DNA of 64,000 nucleotides from Collybia mongolica (taxonomy: Eukaryota; Basidiomycota; Agaricomycetes; Agaricales; Clitocybaceae), in the NCBI GenBank assembly GCA_013420905.1, contig JAAXNY010000006.1, forward strand, positions 3,782,001 to 3,846,000. Reading direction: 5' to 3'. Below are positions 24,085-34,881 of the stretch, in pieces (position 1 is the first letter of the stretch; every line of letters starts with the position of its first letter). Made by a program: the position numbers and the translations under genes. A model generated the notes under the pieces. That model made no database searches, was not told where the DNA came from, and was given only the letters and a program-made list of their open reading frames with translations.

Positions 24085-25297
24085 ATGAATCTTGTTTTGC
24101 CACCAGAAATTTGGCTTTCTATTCTTCGATGGGCAACCATATCCGACAGGGGACACGGTTATCTTACAACCTCGTACAGTCCGTTTCAATCCGTAACAAG
24201 CGATGCCCAAGACAGCGTTCTAGCTGTCAAGACGACACTTGCTCTCGTCTGTCGAGAGTGGAAGTGCCTGATGACAGAGTTTTTATATGAGGATCTGAAG
24301 ATCCTCCAAGATGCCTCTGCTCTCAAGCGTAATTTGTATCAAAACGATGACTATGGGAAATGGGTTTGTGTACCAATCTTGGTTCAAAACTGGTCCTCAT
24401 CCTTACAAACAGGTTCGACGAGTAGTACTCCCGTATTCGAGTACGGTCACCAATCCAGGCAAACCTCAGCCATCTATTGACATTCTTCGGGTGTGCCGGA
24501 ATCTTGAAACCCTTGTTCGACCCCGATTGGTCACTCCAGAATTCCTTCAATTTCAGTTCGACGCTGAGAAGCTTCCCATCACTTCACTTCGCCGACTTGA
24601 CTGGTGGCATCATAGTGAGGCAGATCGGTCTGGGGGAATCAACTCCTTAGGTTCCGTTCTTCAAAGTTCTCCAAAACTTGAGTATCTTTCTATTGGTGGA
24701 GTAATAGGCAACAACCGCATCCGTACGGACGGCCCAATCTGCCTACATAACCTACATACGCTTCGCCTACAAGGGAGCAACGGGCTATTGCTCCATTTCA
24801 TCATGACACAGTGGTCCGTACCAGTCTTGGCCAATATTGTGCTGGACTCTCCTCCATTCAGCGACGGTCTGGAAAAACTATGGGAGAGGTTCAGGCCTCA
24901 GCTTCGTATAATTGAATTCGGAAAACACGTTCGGTTTTTGACGAATGACTTCCTTGCCTCCTGCCTACATGATTGCCCAAATCTCACAGAAATCAACTAT
25001 TATCTCTTCTTCACTTCATCTCCTGCGCTCGATAACCCCCACACATCACTTGCCACAATCGGCCTACATGCCTCCGTGAATCCGATGTTTCAAGATGGGG
25101 AATCGGTTTGCGTCCATATCGAGCAGCATTTTGAGAGGTTAACCAAAACCGCGTTTCCAAGCCTCAATAAAATCGTGTTGTACGGCGAGTGGCGAGGGAT
25201 CACGGCGCACCCTAGGCTGGCTGTGATGTGGAAGCGATTATACGATCATGGTTTTGTGGTTGAACGGTCTGATATTGCTCGCTTCGAACCTCGATAA
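24085..25297 (+). CDS. F-box-like protein, 387 aa
   Basis: Two exons, 24085-24363 and 24413-25297, joined over a 49-nt intron; the join reads GKWVRRVVLPYSS. The N-terminus LPPEIWLSILRWATIS is a short F-box-like motif. LALVCREWKCLMTEFLYEDL is the second half usual in Agaricomycete F-box proteins. The rest has weak leucine-rich character (LRRLDWWH, LEYLSIGGVIG, NLHTLRLQGSNG, NLTEINYYLFF), with the end formed by KIVLYGEWRGIT. The large mushroom families of such proteins are presumed SCF ubiquitin ligase adaptors, but targets are unknown. Confidence 0.75.
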
Positions 25298-25407
25298 ATA
25301 CCATATTGCATGAATGGCTTTACCAGAGCAGATAAGATTACAATGACGTCAACTTACTTAATCTTATTTTACATCGACGCGACATACCCAGGCTATTGTT
25401 CTCCACC

Positions 25408-26793
25408 ATGGCATTATCAAGTTCACCGTCCCCGCCCTCAGGGCCACCGGAAGCTGAATCCTCACAAACACAGAAGCTCGCTACAGCACCAAGCCGTTTC
25501 AAGTCCCTTACAGGTGCTTTTAGTTCGAAGAAACCGAAGGACACCGTAGTATTTCCCCCACCTTCATGGTTTATCACCGATGAAGAAATAGCTCCCAATA
25601 ATGTCGAGGTAGAACCCACCGAGGCCATAGGAGGTGCCGTGGCTCCAGAACAACCCGAGGCCCCCGAACCATTAACGCTCGCGCAAAGAATCAAGACATT
25701 GATCGATTCCCTGCCTCTTCCCGCTGCCTTCGCTCCAGCTTCCACACACGACGACGGAGGCACCAATACGAAACTTGGAGGTCCTGGGCTTGATGAATCA
25801 GCTGCGATCCCGAAAGTTGACGAGGGCCCGCCAGTCCCAACTGGAGTTGATGCGAGATTGATGAGGTTACTTTCTTCCGAGGACGTAATGAATGGAGACG
25901 CAGGTAACAGAAGACGTGAGGAGACAAGGAGGGAGAGCGTGTGGTCGATGCTAGAGAGGTTGAGACATGGCCAAAGCGCTTCAGGGAATAAAGCAAATTC
26001 AGACGATACGAATGGAGCAGGTGTCATGTTGTATTCTCCACTGGAGCCAAAGTCGGATTCGCAGGTCGAACTTGCGGAATCTGGGCTGGAGTACATCGAC
26101 GCAGAGGATTTTAGAAGTGGAAAATTTGTTGATGAAGATGAAGGCAAAGGCAAAGAACGAGAAACGGCACCACCATCAGTACCGGTACAACCTGTACTCG
26201 AAAAGCACTGGGTACCGTCTACGACGAAACTGTCGTTGTATACGACCTGGTGGGGTTATCGCTTATATCTTCCCCCGCCCGTCATGGCTACACTTGGTGA
26301 CAACCAGCTTAAGGCGACCAAACGTGCAGCCATGATCACTGCGGCGCTCCAGTGGTTCCTGAACAAGATACCTCTAATGATGATGCCACCACAAGTTCGC
26401 GGGACAGTAGCTCTCTTAAGACGATTATTGCCGTTGGTGGGATATATTGGAGTGTTTATTGCGTGGAGCTGGACAAGGATAGCTACATGCAACAAGGGTC
26501 AGTTCTTTCATTGCGGGGGAATTCTAAATCGCTCATGGCTTACATTCTTACCACTCTAAACTTCCCTTTGTGTCTGTTCCTGCCACCGTTGTGTAGGAGA
26601 TGGGGTTGTGCTAACTGCAACATGGCTTCTACCTGTCGCTCTTATCCCAATGGCTTGGGACGCTGGTGCCATACACGGGCCCTCAATTCCTCCACCTTCA
26701 CAGGAAGAAGAGCCGGCAGCAAAAAGGAACAATACAGCCGACCCAGAAGAGAATAAGAAGAATGGGAGTAAGTCTAAGAAGTCAAGAAAGTAG
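25408..26793 (+). CDS. Basidiomycete membrane protein of unknown function, 428 aa
   Basis: Two exons (25408-26497 and 26597-26793, intron 99 nt). The ATG at 25408 has an ideal context (CCACCATGG). Residues 1-270 are disordered and rich in P, E, S and G (SSPSPPSGPPEAESS; VEPTEAIGGAVAPEQPEAPE). A conserved-looking part begins at WVPSTTKLSLYTTWWGYRLY, followed by a helix-rich stretch (AAMITAALQWFLNKIPLMMM), a membrane helix (LLPLVGYIGVFIAWSWTRIA) and, after the intron, a second one (GVVLTATWLLPVALIPMAWD). The tail is basic (KKNGSKSKKSRK). I recognise the general design from Agaricomycete genomes but know no function. A long open frame on the opposite strand is a shadow of this gene. Confidence 0.75.
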
Positions 26794-29784
26794 AAGTATC
26801 CATTGTTAGGTACACATCCACTATATCTATTCTTTCCTCTATCGGACCATATATTACTCAAATTTTACTCATACGGTTGTTACTGTCAGGTATTCGTAGA
26901 AACAAGCAATGCCCTACTTTCATTGAGCGTGCATTGCATCACAAGGCGGGCCAGATGGTCTCTTGTTTGTCGTGGATCCAACCGTGCGATGCCTCGTCAA
27001 TATGTTTCGGCTACGTGCCTTCATAGGGACCATATTCAACCCCATAGTATACAATAATCAGTTATCGCGCCAGGAACCCAAAGAACATCTACACGCCAGA
27101 AAAACACACACCCCTCTTCACGCAATCTCCCTTTACCAAGTCGTATCTTGGTACCTACTAAGAACACGTTACACCCCCACTTTCTGACGTCCTAGAAATG
27201 TCCCTTGATCTGAAAGGCACAACTCTTGTAGAACGATCGTGATAATTCGAGATGGCACCGATACGATATATCTTAGATACTGATGGGAGATGAGAAGATG
27301 CGGAGATTGCGATACGATGAAGATCACGAAGACGATCGTGGGGCGAAAGCAAGATATGGGTGGTTCTCTGCGGTGATCTAGCACCTCGATATTCACGCTT
27401 CCCCGTGCCGGAGGGCAACACGAGGGGACACGAGGCGCGTTCAGACATCGACGAGTCAGATGTATTGGGGTTCCTTGTCAACCGATATCTCTTGATTGTG
27501 CTATCCGATGGTGTATTTGCAATGAGGGAGGTTATCGATAGGTTCTGGGCCTAACAGTACGGCTCGAGGGATCCGAAGAACAGAAGAGTTGGAAAGAAAA
27601 GGTGTATAGATTTGACTCGGTTTCAGGTCTACACGGAAACCCATGACGAAATGGTTGTTTGTGCGTGGCTGCCGGTTGTAGCGAACCATTATACGCGCGT
27701 ACAGGACCCTGTCATCTTAAAAAATAATCCAAAGTAATGGTGTATAGGACAGAAAAGCCCCCATTCGGAACAAGCGGGTGGTGTAGCTAAGTCGATGTCA
27801 TTTGTAGCATCCACGAGGCGCAGATAAACACATCAACTCAACCGGCGTTTACAAGTGTTGATGCGCGACACGCCTCGAGGCTGGGTGGATAGACTGAGGT
27901 CATCGTTTCTGTTGTGGCTCATGCTCATGAAGCTGTAGAGCTTGTTCTCCTGACCCGCGTGGTCGCGAAGCGTGTATGTGTGCTTGCGGCGCGTTGCTGT
28001 AATATTAGTGATAACGAACTATCCGGAGTAATATAATATACACGTTGTGTTCCTTTCAATTTGTCCTGTGACCAAGGGGCGCGCATTGGCCTCAACCTTC
28101 ACTGGAATCACGTACTCAAATACAGGATTGTCAAAGACACATCTGATGAACGGGCGTGAGATGTGTCATCTAAAGCATGGGAGTGGACGCTTTGTTTTAG
28201 TCCCAGAGCGTATAGTTATCTAGGCGCCCGTGCGATAGCAACTCAACAGTAGGTTGGAACATCACAGATATACAGAAGTGACTGCCAGTACGAAACAACC
28301 AGTAGCGTTCGGGCCATACTTGGACTAGCATTTCAAGTGACATCCTGATCACATCGAAGCAGGTCAAGAAACTGCTTCCATAGTCCCTAATACAAACTTG
28401 TCATGGTCAGTGTAGATGTTTGTTGGGAACAGTGGGCGTCATAATTGATAGCGGATTTAGATGTGAGAGTGTCGGCCGGGTGAATGATGCCTATATCAAC
28501 TCCTGGCCACATATTAGGTTGTATATGCGAGAGACAGAAATAGTTAGTGGAGAGGGAGTAATAGAACGCGTGGGATGCCGATTTCGGTTGCCTTCTCATC
28601 TTTCTGAGAGGAGACGTAAGTGTTGATGTACTGCTGGCATATATGATTCAGCTAGATGTCGGATGTATATCACGGGAGCGACTGGCCTTTTGGGCGGTGC
28701 CAGCAGACGAACTAAAAACAGTCGCATCTGCATGGGGAAGCCGATAGGTGTAGTATGGTTGCTCTGGATTAGTGGGGGTAAGAGATGGTGGCGGCGGCAG
28801 TGGGAACGCTGATGAGGGTATGTAGGTTCATGAGAGTCATGTTTTCCACGGCGATTGCGGAGGGCGGCAAGGGCCTGCAGGGTGCGCGCGCGAGGGTAAC
28901 ATTGCCAGGAGTGTTGCCGCGTGTGGGTCTGCTGGGCTAAACAGCTGCCGGGAACGTTCAGGGTGACTTGCAGTTGGGGAATATTAATCACAGATGGAGT
29001 GTGTTTAAGGTTTGCCGCCCCCTGGTTTCGATGGAGTGTTTTGTCGGAGGGGGGTGGGGCTCCTGGGATGGGGACCGCTATTACTGTTGAGGAGCTGAAT
29101 CATCGATACCTCATACGGGTAGTACCCGGTAAAGCTTGGGTGACACGTCGACATGATTCACTGCACATTTGTGATTCATAGATGACTTGGTGGCCGGCAA
29201 GAAGTGAAGATTAGAAGGTAAATGGCTGTGGTCGCTCGATAAATACCTCCGACAGAGGATCATCATCTGTGCGACATCCATATGTGTCTTCCGAGATAGC
29301 ACGAACAGTGGGTGATGAGAACCATGAGCGTGCAGACCAACAACCCATTTGGGGCGGGGGGTGGTGATGTTTGGATGATTATACGCGGATTGGGATCTGA
29401 TTTTTTTTTTTTGAGACCGATAAGGACGCATGGTTAGAGCGGGATGACCGATAATAGACCGAGAGCATTTCGGATCTCTCACGTCGCGTAATATCCCATT
29501 CGGTCTTTGCCGACCCTGTATTCTCGACGACAGTGAGTATTGTCTAGTCTCTAGACAATAACAATCTCCATACCATACATACCCATATCATATCCTGTCT
29601 ACATGTACGTATTTTATTTTTGTTGTTGAACATCAGGCAGGCATCAACATCAAATTATTAAATTGGTATAGATGCCGCCTTATCTACATCTCAAGCTGTG
29701 CAGGGTTGCCTCGAGGCAGATTCCGTTTTATATTCAGGCCACATCTCGGCTTGTTTTCCTTTCTTCCCTTCCTAAAACATACTT
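26794..29784. other. Gene-poor 3 kb region
   Basis: The longest stretch of the window without a supported gene. It contains several short frames without motifs, a 13-base T run near 29400, and one possible spliced small gene on the - strand (27833 to about 28155, listed separately). No repeat unit, transposon protein or RNA gene was recognised by eye. Part of it is likely 5' untranslated and promoter sequence for the large gene that begins at 29785. Confidence 0.5.
27833..28155 (-). CDS. Possible small spliced gene, incomplete 5' end
   Basis: Two open stretches join across a 45-nt intron (28041-27997; GTATAT donor, branch-like CACTAAT, CAG acceptor). The first reads FDNPVFEYVIPVKVEANARP and LVTGQIERNTTS. 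The second reads TRRKHTYTLRDHAGQENKLY, SFMSMSHNRNDD and a stop at 27833-27835. The pieces are about 40 and 54 codons, so chance openness is not excluded, and I could not find a convincing start exon. No family recognised. Confidence 0.2.
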
Positions 29785-32373
29785 ATGCTTACTCTCCGCC
29801 CTCAACCGCCACCCAGCAGACCCCCCGACCACACCATGTATCAGCGGCGCGGCCGTTCTCGCCAGGTCTCCCATACCGCACTGGCAAGGCAGGCCTCAGA
29901 GGAACGACAAGTTACCGTCAGCGGTCTTCAGGGGAAACTCTATCTGCGCGCCATGAATGCGGAGCCAACTCGACCCATTCAAGTGGAGCGGAAACCAGCG
30001 CCACCAGACGACAAGCATGAACTTGTGCCAGACGCGTCACTTGCTCAAACCATGTTTGACGTGTCTTCATCGGGGCATGCTGTCTCTTCACAATCAACAT
30101 ATCCACCTTCAAACAAACCCACCTTTGTTCCGTTGCCATCGCTCTCCCCTCCTTCTGCATCACAGACACCAGACTATTACGACTCTCCACCTTCCCCGCC
30201 ACAGTCACTTGTGGACCAGGTGCATGTCGCATACGCGTTGGACGATATTCACCTCGCCAAAGTTCTCCTTCTAAAGCTGAAAGGCATTGAGGTCACCTCC
30301 GACGACGACCCTCGTATCGCCGCTGTTCAGGACGAGGACTTTGATTTCTGCTTTGTGCCACATGGGAAATTGATGGACGAAGCCGACGAGAAGGCACTGT
30401 TAGAGCAACAAAGGAAAGAGATGGAGAAGCTGGAGGAGAAACGTCGCGCTGAACGATTACGGGCGTGTGAGAGAATATGGGAGCAAGAGAAACAAAGACT
30501 GCGGGAGGCCAAGGCCAAGGCTCTGAAGAGAAAGGAAGTTGAAGAGAAGAGAAGGGCTGAAGACGATAGGAAGAGAGCAGAGGAGGCAACACTGATCAGG
30601 ATTGTGAAGGAGAAGGAAGAAATGCTGGAAGCGGAGCGACGCGTAAGGTTGTCCCGACCGTTCGTAGCGCCACTGACGCGAAGCGTGGTTTCATATGACA
30701 CACTTGGGAAATCACGCACGGGACCATCTCACGCCACGCCGTCGTCGTCGTCGGCGGCGGCGGCGGGCACATCGATGTCATCACGTGGCGAAGAGCCATT
30801 TGTATATGATTTCATGGTTACTCCGCGTCGGACTGCACCTAGGTCACCCCCACTTTCTCAGTCCCTTTCTTCGAAATCCCTCTCTTCCCAATCTCTGGCC
30901 CAGCTCAACGTCCAGACCATTGCTCGTCCGGCTTATGACGAATCCCACTGCATCCCTTTCTCTGACGTCCTCGCCAGTATGCAAGGCCCCCTCTTTCCCG
31001 TTGAGCGCCGCAACGCCAGCTCCAGCCACTCCGAACCTACGAGCTCCACGCGACGGACATCCGAACTTCTCGACTGTTTGCTCAAGGTCGTCGAATGGGG
31101 CGAAGGGGAGCGGAAGCAACGCAAAGGCAAGGCAGTCGACAGGCCTTCCACCCAGAGAAGAGGCAGTCACAAGTCTACCCTACAGTCTCCTTGTGCCGCT
31201 TGTTCATCACCCACCTCGCCTGCTTCTACAACCTCGTGGCTGTCCTCTCCAACGTCCTCGCGTCGCTCATGGTTGTCCTTTGGGAGTACATCATCCTCCA
31301 CGTCCGCGGCCATGACGACGCCGTCAACGTCCCCCATCGCCACTTGGCTATCGAAGCCTCTGTCAACCTCACCGCTTCCGTTGACCGTATCAACTACGCG
31401 GCCACGACCGATGTCTCTTTTACTACCGCCAATATCTCTAGTGCAACCCGAACCCCATTCTTGTAGGCCCTATGCCTATCTCACGCCCATTCCAATAGGA
31501 GAAGGGCCACTCCCCATACCTGGTACTAGTAAACGGGCCTTAAACCTTTCGCCACCGGGTATGTCTTGGTCTCGGCCTCCCAGCTCTCGCAGGAAGGAAC
31601 GGTCCACCACAACACCCGGAGGACGAGTAATGCGACGCGTTTCGCAATTTATGGAGCTCGCCAAGGGTTTTCAGAATGTGTATATGAACGCCACGTTATT
31701 TTCCGTCTCTGCATCCTCAGATTCTTTCGAAGACCGTAACATTCACACCGCGTTCATCGTTAGCGTCTCTGATGCGTGGCATGTACGGAATCGTGGCCCA
31801 CAAACCACCCCCCAGAGACTGAAACCACCAGGGTCTCGCGTGCGCCCTGTTGACGTCTCCATCTTCCTGAATTCTCCAACTGGAAGTCACACCTCTGAGC
31901 CATCCTCGCACATCACGCTCGCTCCCCCCATACCCTTACGACCACGGTACAATCCCTCCACAGACCCCCCACATACCATTCTGCCCAATCCCCTTCCGTA
32001 CCCTATCGTATTCAAACCCCTTCCCATACCTTGCCGCTCTCCCTTCCGTCTCCACGCTCATATCCACGTCGCCCAACACATATCAACCCATGGCTACAAC
32101 CCCACACCTGCCCCTTGGGTGTCCGATCCTCGGAGTGGGACTGGTGGCCATGGCAGCACTGTGACTTGGCGCGTGCGCACTGTGGAGAACCCGGCTTTTC
32201 TTCGCCTCAAGGCTCTGCATAACATCATGTGGGGCCGTGGGACCTATTGGCAGGGCCGCGCACGGGAGGGAAGTCTTGGCGCAGGGAAGGAGAAGATGCT
32301 CAAGGTTGCATTCGAAGGTGTTGGGAGGAGCTGGTTGGGTGCCGACGATTGGCAAGAGGCCAGTTGTTGGTAG
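29785..32373 (+). CDS. Large disordered and coiled-coil protein, 862 aa, unknown
   Basis: One uninterrupted frame of 863 codons, unusual here, where most genes have many introns. The ATG at 29785 is the first in frame; a second at 29836 (MYQRRGRSRQVSHTAL) is a good alternative and gives a basic start. Residues about 205-300 form a highly charged helix (LMDEADEKALLEQQRKEMEK; KALKRKEVEEKRRAEDDRKR), a probable coiled coil. Around it the protein is rich in S, P and T with clusters such as SSSSAAAAG and SSKSLSSQS. A more ordered part near the C-terminus has GRVMRRVSQFMELAKGFQNV, DAWHVRNRG and RLKALHNIMWGRGTYW. No domain is recognised; a scaffold or cytoskeleton role is only a guess. Long frames in the other phases are shadows. 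Confidence 0.7.
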   Translation: MLTLRPQPPPSRPPDHTMYQRRGRSRQVSHTALARQASEERQVTVSGLQGKLYLRAMNAEPTRPIQVERKPAPPDDKHELVPDASLAQTMFDVSSSGHAVSSQSTYPPSNKPTFVPLPSLSPPSASQTPDYYDSPPSPPQSLVDQVHVAYALDDIHLAKVLLLKLKGIEVTSDDDPRIAAVQDEDFDFCFVPHGKLMDEADEKALLEQQRKEMEKLEEKRRAERLRACERIWEQEKQRLREAKAKALKRKEVEEKRRAEDDRKRAEEATLIRIVKEKEEMLEAERRVRLSRPFVAPLTRSVVSYDTLGKSRTGPSHATPSSSSAAAAGTSMSSRGEEPFVYDFMVTPRRTAPRSPPLSQSLSSKSLSSQSLAQLNVQTIARPAYDESHCIPFSDVLASMQGPLFPVERRNASSSHSEPTSSTRRTSELLDCLLKVVEWGEGERKQRKGKAVDRPSTQRRGSHKSTLQSPCAACSSPTSPASTTSWLSSPTSSRRSWLSFGSTSSSTSAAMTTPSTSPIATWLSKPLSTSPLPLTVSTTRPRPMSLLLPPISLVQPEPHSCRPYAYLTPIPIGEGPLPIPGTSKRALNLSPPGMSWSRPPSSRRKERSTTTPGGRVMRRVSQFMELAKGFQNVYMNATLFSVSASSDSFEDRNIHTAFIVSVSDAWHVRNRGPQTTPQRLKPPGSRVRPVDVSIFLNSPTGSHTSEPSSHITLAPPIPLRPRYNPSTDPPHTILPNPLPYPIVFKPLPIPCRSPFRLHAHIHVAQHISTHGYNPTPAPWVSDPRSGTGGHGSTVTWRVRTVENPAFLRLKALHNIMWGRGTYWQGRAREGSLGAGKEKMLKVAFEGVGRSWLGADDWQEASCW

Positions 32374-33070
32374 AGCAGGTAATGGCACGTATTACGTGCT
32401 TTTCCTGCTGCGCGGGCGTGTTGGGACATGTGTTGCCAGCTTCCGCTTCGGTTTTGTTATCTTCTCTCCTCTTGCTCCACCGCGCCGCCTCATCTATATT
32501 ACCATCCTCAGGCTAATAGACCCTACATTGTTATTGTACTCATTCGTGTATACCTCACATATCCATACCATCATCCATATGTTTCCATACATATCCTCAT
32601 CCTCACGTGCTTTTTTTATTACGGTTACATTACATTCAGGATGTATTCATTATAGTTTATACTACTGGATTTCATTGGTTTCACTACTTGCTTGTTTTAG
32701 ATCTGTACCAATTGTGGTTGTTAGTTCGTATACCGTACACCTGTCAACCGATACACAACCCCAACATAACTCGCCATATGAACTGAGAGATACCGATGGC
32801 AACCATAACTTCCTACCTATACCCGATGGCATAACAGTATCAATCAAAATTGCTCCACAGACAAACGCTCTCTTCGGCACCGCATCAAAGCGATGGGACT
32901 TCTGTCAAACTCGACACTGGTTATGGTGCCACCTGCTGACTCTTTCCCAAGGCTGGTTATTGATTACTTATATGGACTGACAAAGACCCAGCGGTGATCG
33001 CAAGAAAGAAACATTCGCATAGGTCCCGGCTTTCTGGTGTCACTAGCACTCATTATTCGCTGGTCTCACA
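32374..33070. other. Intergenic region between the large ORF and the APH-fold kinase
   Basis: 697 bp, A/T-rich in the middle. It probably holds the 3' untranslated region of the upstream gene and the promoter of the kinase gene. No other feature seen. Confidence 0.45.
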
Positions 33071-34282
33071 ATGGACTTAACCACAATTTCTGGTGTCCAA
33101 GCATATCTCGCCAGGAAGACACCGTTCACCAGCCACACCATCACACAGCTTGCAGGAGGAAGTGCGAATTTCACGTACCGGATACACCTCGTAACACCGT
33201 TCGACGGGAAATCGACGCTGGTGGTGAAGCATGCCCAGCCATACGTGAAAGAATTGCCGGGGGTGGCGTTTGGTTTGGAGCGCCAGGTGATAGGAATTCG
33301 TCTTGCACAAGTTACTTCCAAAGTTGAACGATTACCAGGTTTATGAGGTGGAAGCTTTAAGACGAGTCAAAGCATGGCTGCCCATGGACTCTGTCGTAAC
33401 AGTACCGACCACCTACATGTTTGACAGGGAGCGCAGCGTGATAATCATGGAGGACTGTGGGGAGGGCTGCTTGACATTAAAGGAACTTCTGCGTCATGGC
33501 AAGGGCTCTTCTGCAATACTCGCTGAAGATATCGGATTCGGACTCGGAGAGTTTGCGGGGTGCCTGCATAAATGGGGGAGGAAAAACCCAGCTGGCATGC
33601 TGGATTTTTTTGGGAAGAACGAGCAAGCAAAGAAAATGTCAACCTGGGCCGTTTACGGACGTTTGCTCTCGACATTGAATGGTGAGAATGCACTGCCAGC
33701 CCTGTCTGATCCCCCCATCGACATGTCGGAGGAACACTTGGAGGTGATTTCGAAGGTGGCGTCCAACATGTCACATTCGATCAATGGTGCTCAGGAATGT
33801 GTGAGTTTGTTCATGTTGTGGTGGAATTTTTTTGCTCAAACTGCTTTGGCCAGTTCGTCATGGGTGATTTCTGGCCTGGAAATATGTTGGTCTCCCTCGA
33901 AGGGGACAAACTGAAGAATATCTATATCCTCGACTGGGAGCTCGCGAAGCCTGGGTTGCCAGGAGTAGAGATTGGACAATTCTGTGCGGAAATACACCTC
34001 CTTCGACGTTTTGATCCTTTTGCGAGAACGCCTGCGAGCCGAATACTCGAAGCCTTTTGTGAAGCGTACGCATATTATGGAACACCTGACATTCAGGTGG
34101 TAAGGGACGCACTTGTGCATTTAGGGAGCCATCTCGTTGTCTTGACGCCACGCATACCCTGGGGTGACAAGGCTAGCACTCGAAAAGTCGTCCAAGAGGG
34201 GGTACAGCTGCTTGTGGAGGCTTCGTCTCGGGATGAAGATTGGCTTCGACACTCCATTGTTGGTGGTTTATTGCCTAGGTAG
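33071..34282 (+). CDS. APH/choline-kinase-fold phosphotransferase, 368 aa
   Basis: Three exons (33071-33286, 33339-33800, 33854-34282; 1107 nt). The N-lobe has ITQLAGGSANFTYRIHL, the glycine-rich loop, and STLVVKHAQPYVKELPG with the ATP-binding lysine. Next are YEVEALRRVKAWL (C-helix glutamate), VPTTYMFDRERSVIIMEDCG (hinge) and GEFAGCLHKW. The catalytic loop is VMGDFWPGNMLV and the metal-binding motif is IYILDWELAKPG. These fit the PF01636 family (aminoglycoside phosphotransferase, choline, homoserine and methylthioribose kinases). In fungi the family is large and most members phosphorylate unknown small molecules. In the Brenner motif the usual His before GD is Met here. It is not evidence of antibiotic resistance. 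The substrate cannot be told from sequence. Confidence 0.85.
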
Positions 34283-34881
34283 CGGTGGGTAATTGGGTGG
34301 TACTGAAAGTGAGCTGATGCCCTTGTTCTGTACTTAAAACATGCTTCATAATAATAATAGACGACGGTATAAGGATGCAGACCTGAATGAGCAGAAGATA
34401 TAGTCGTCAGCGTTAAAGGAGTTCAACATAGTACCGTTCCGGATGCCCCCTAATTCTACTGGGTTTCGCGAACCGGGATGTTATGGTCGGGTATGGATTG
34501 GGTAAGGTTGGCCATTACACAGACCTTTGGGAGAGAATTAGAGTTGTGGGAGATTATGAATCTGATTGTTGGGTGGGTGTATATGCTCACCGTGACAGGA
34601 TCTCCACCGATTTAGCAATGTCCAAGCCGCCTTCGGATTCGGGCGGTTCAACGCGTCATCACGTGATCACAAGAGTGTTATCATATGATACGAATAGTAC
34701 GTGTAATACACCTGCGCAAGAGACAATAATTATTGGGGATTGGTAGGAACACGTTGAATATGGTTTCCATGTAGTTGTATTGAAGCTGTAGTATGGTAGT
34801 ATTATAATCCTAGCTGGTAAGGATTCCTTGATGAGAGCTGTAAGTACTGAGCATAAAAACCAGGTTGATAGAAAATGTCGA
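34283..34881. other. Intergenic region between convergent kinase and RAD5 genes
   Basis: 599 bp between two convergent stop codons. Contains A/T-rich stretches and a palindrome ATCACGTGAT near 34660. No gene supported. Confidence 0.45.

Noticed and set aside
25338..26153. 271-codon open frame on the - strand
   Set aside because: It lies antisense to the exon of the 25408-26793 membrane protein, which has an ideal start context and membrane helices. The frame is Ser/Pro-rich with no domain and is a mirror of the GC-rich coding strand.
28596..28991. 131-codon - frame in the gene-poor block
   Set aside because: Composition is rich in His, Arg and Pro with no ordered pattern and it is antisense to another random frame; not supported as a gene.
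30695..31315. 206-codon + frame inside the large 862-aa gene
   Set aside because: Out-of-phase shadow, rich in Arg, His and Pro as expected from a shifted Ser-rich sequence; no start context or domain.
33071..34282. Antibiotic resistance gene
   Set aside because: The APH fold is shared with many metabolic kinases and fungi have many copies; nothing in the sequence points to aminoglycosides.
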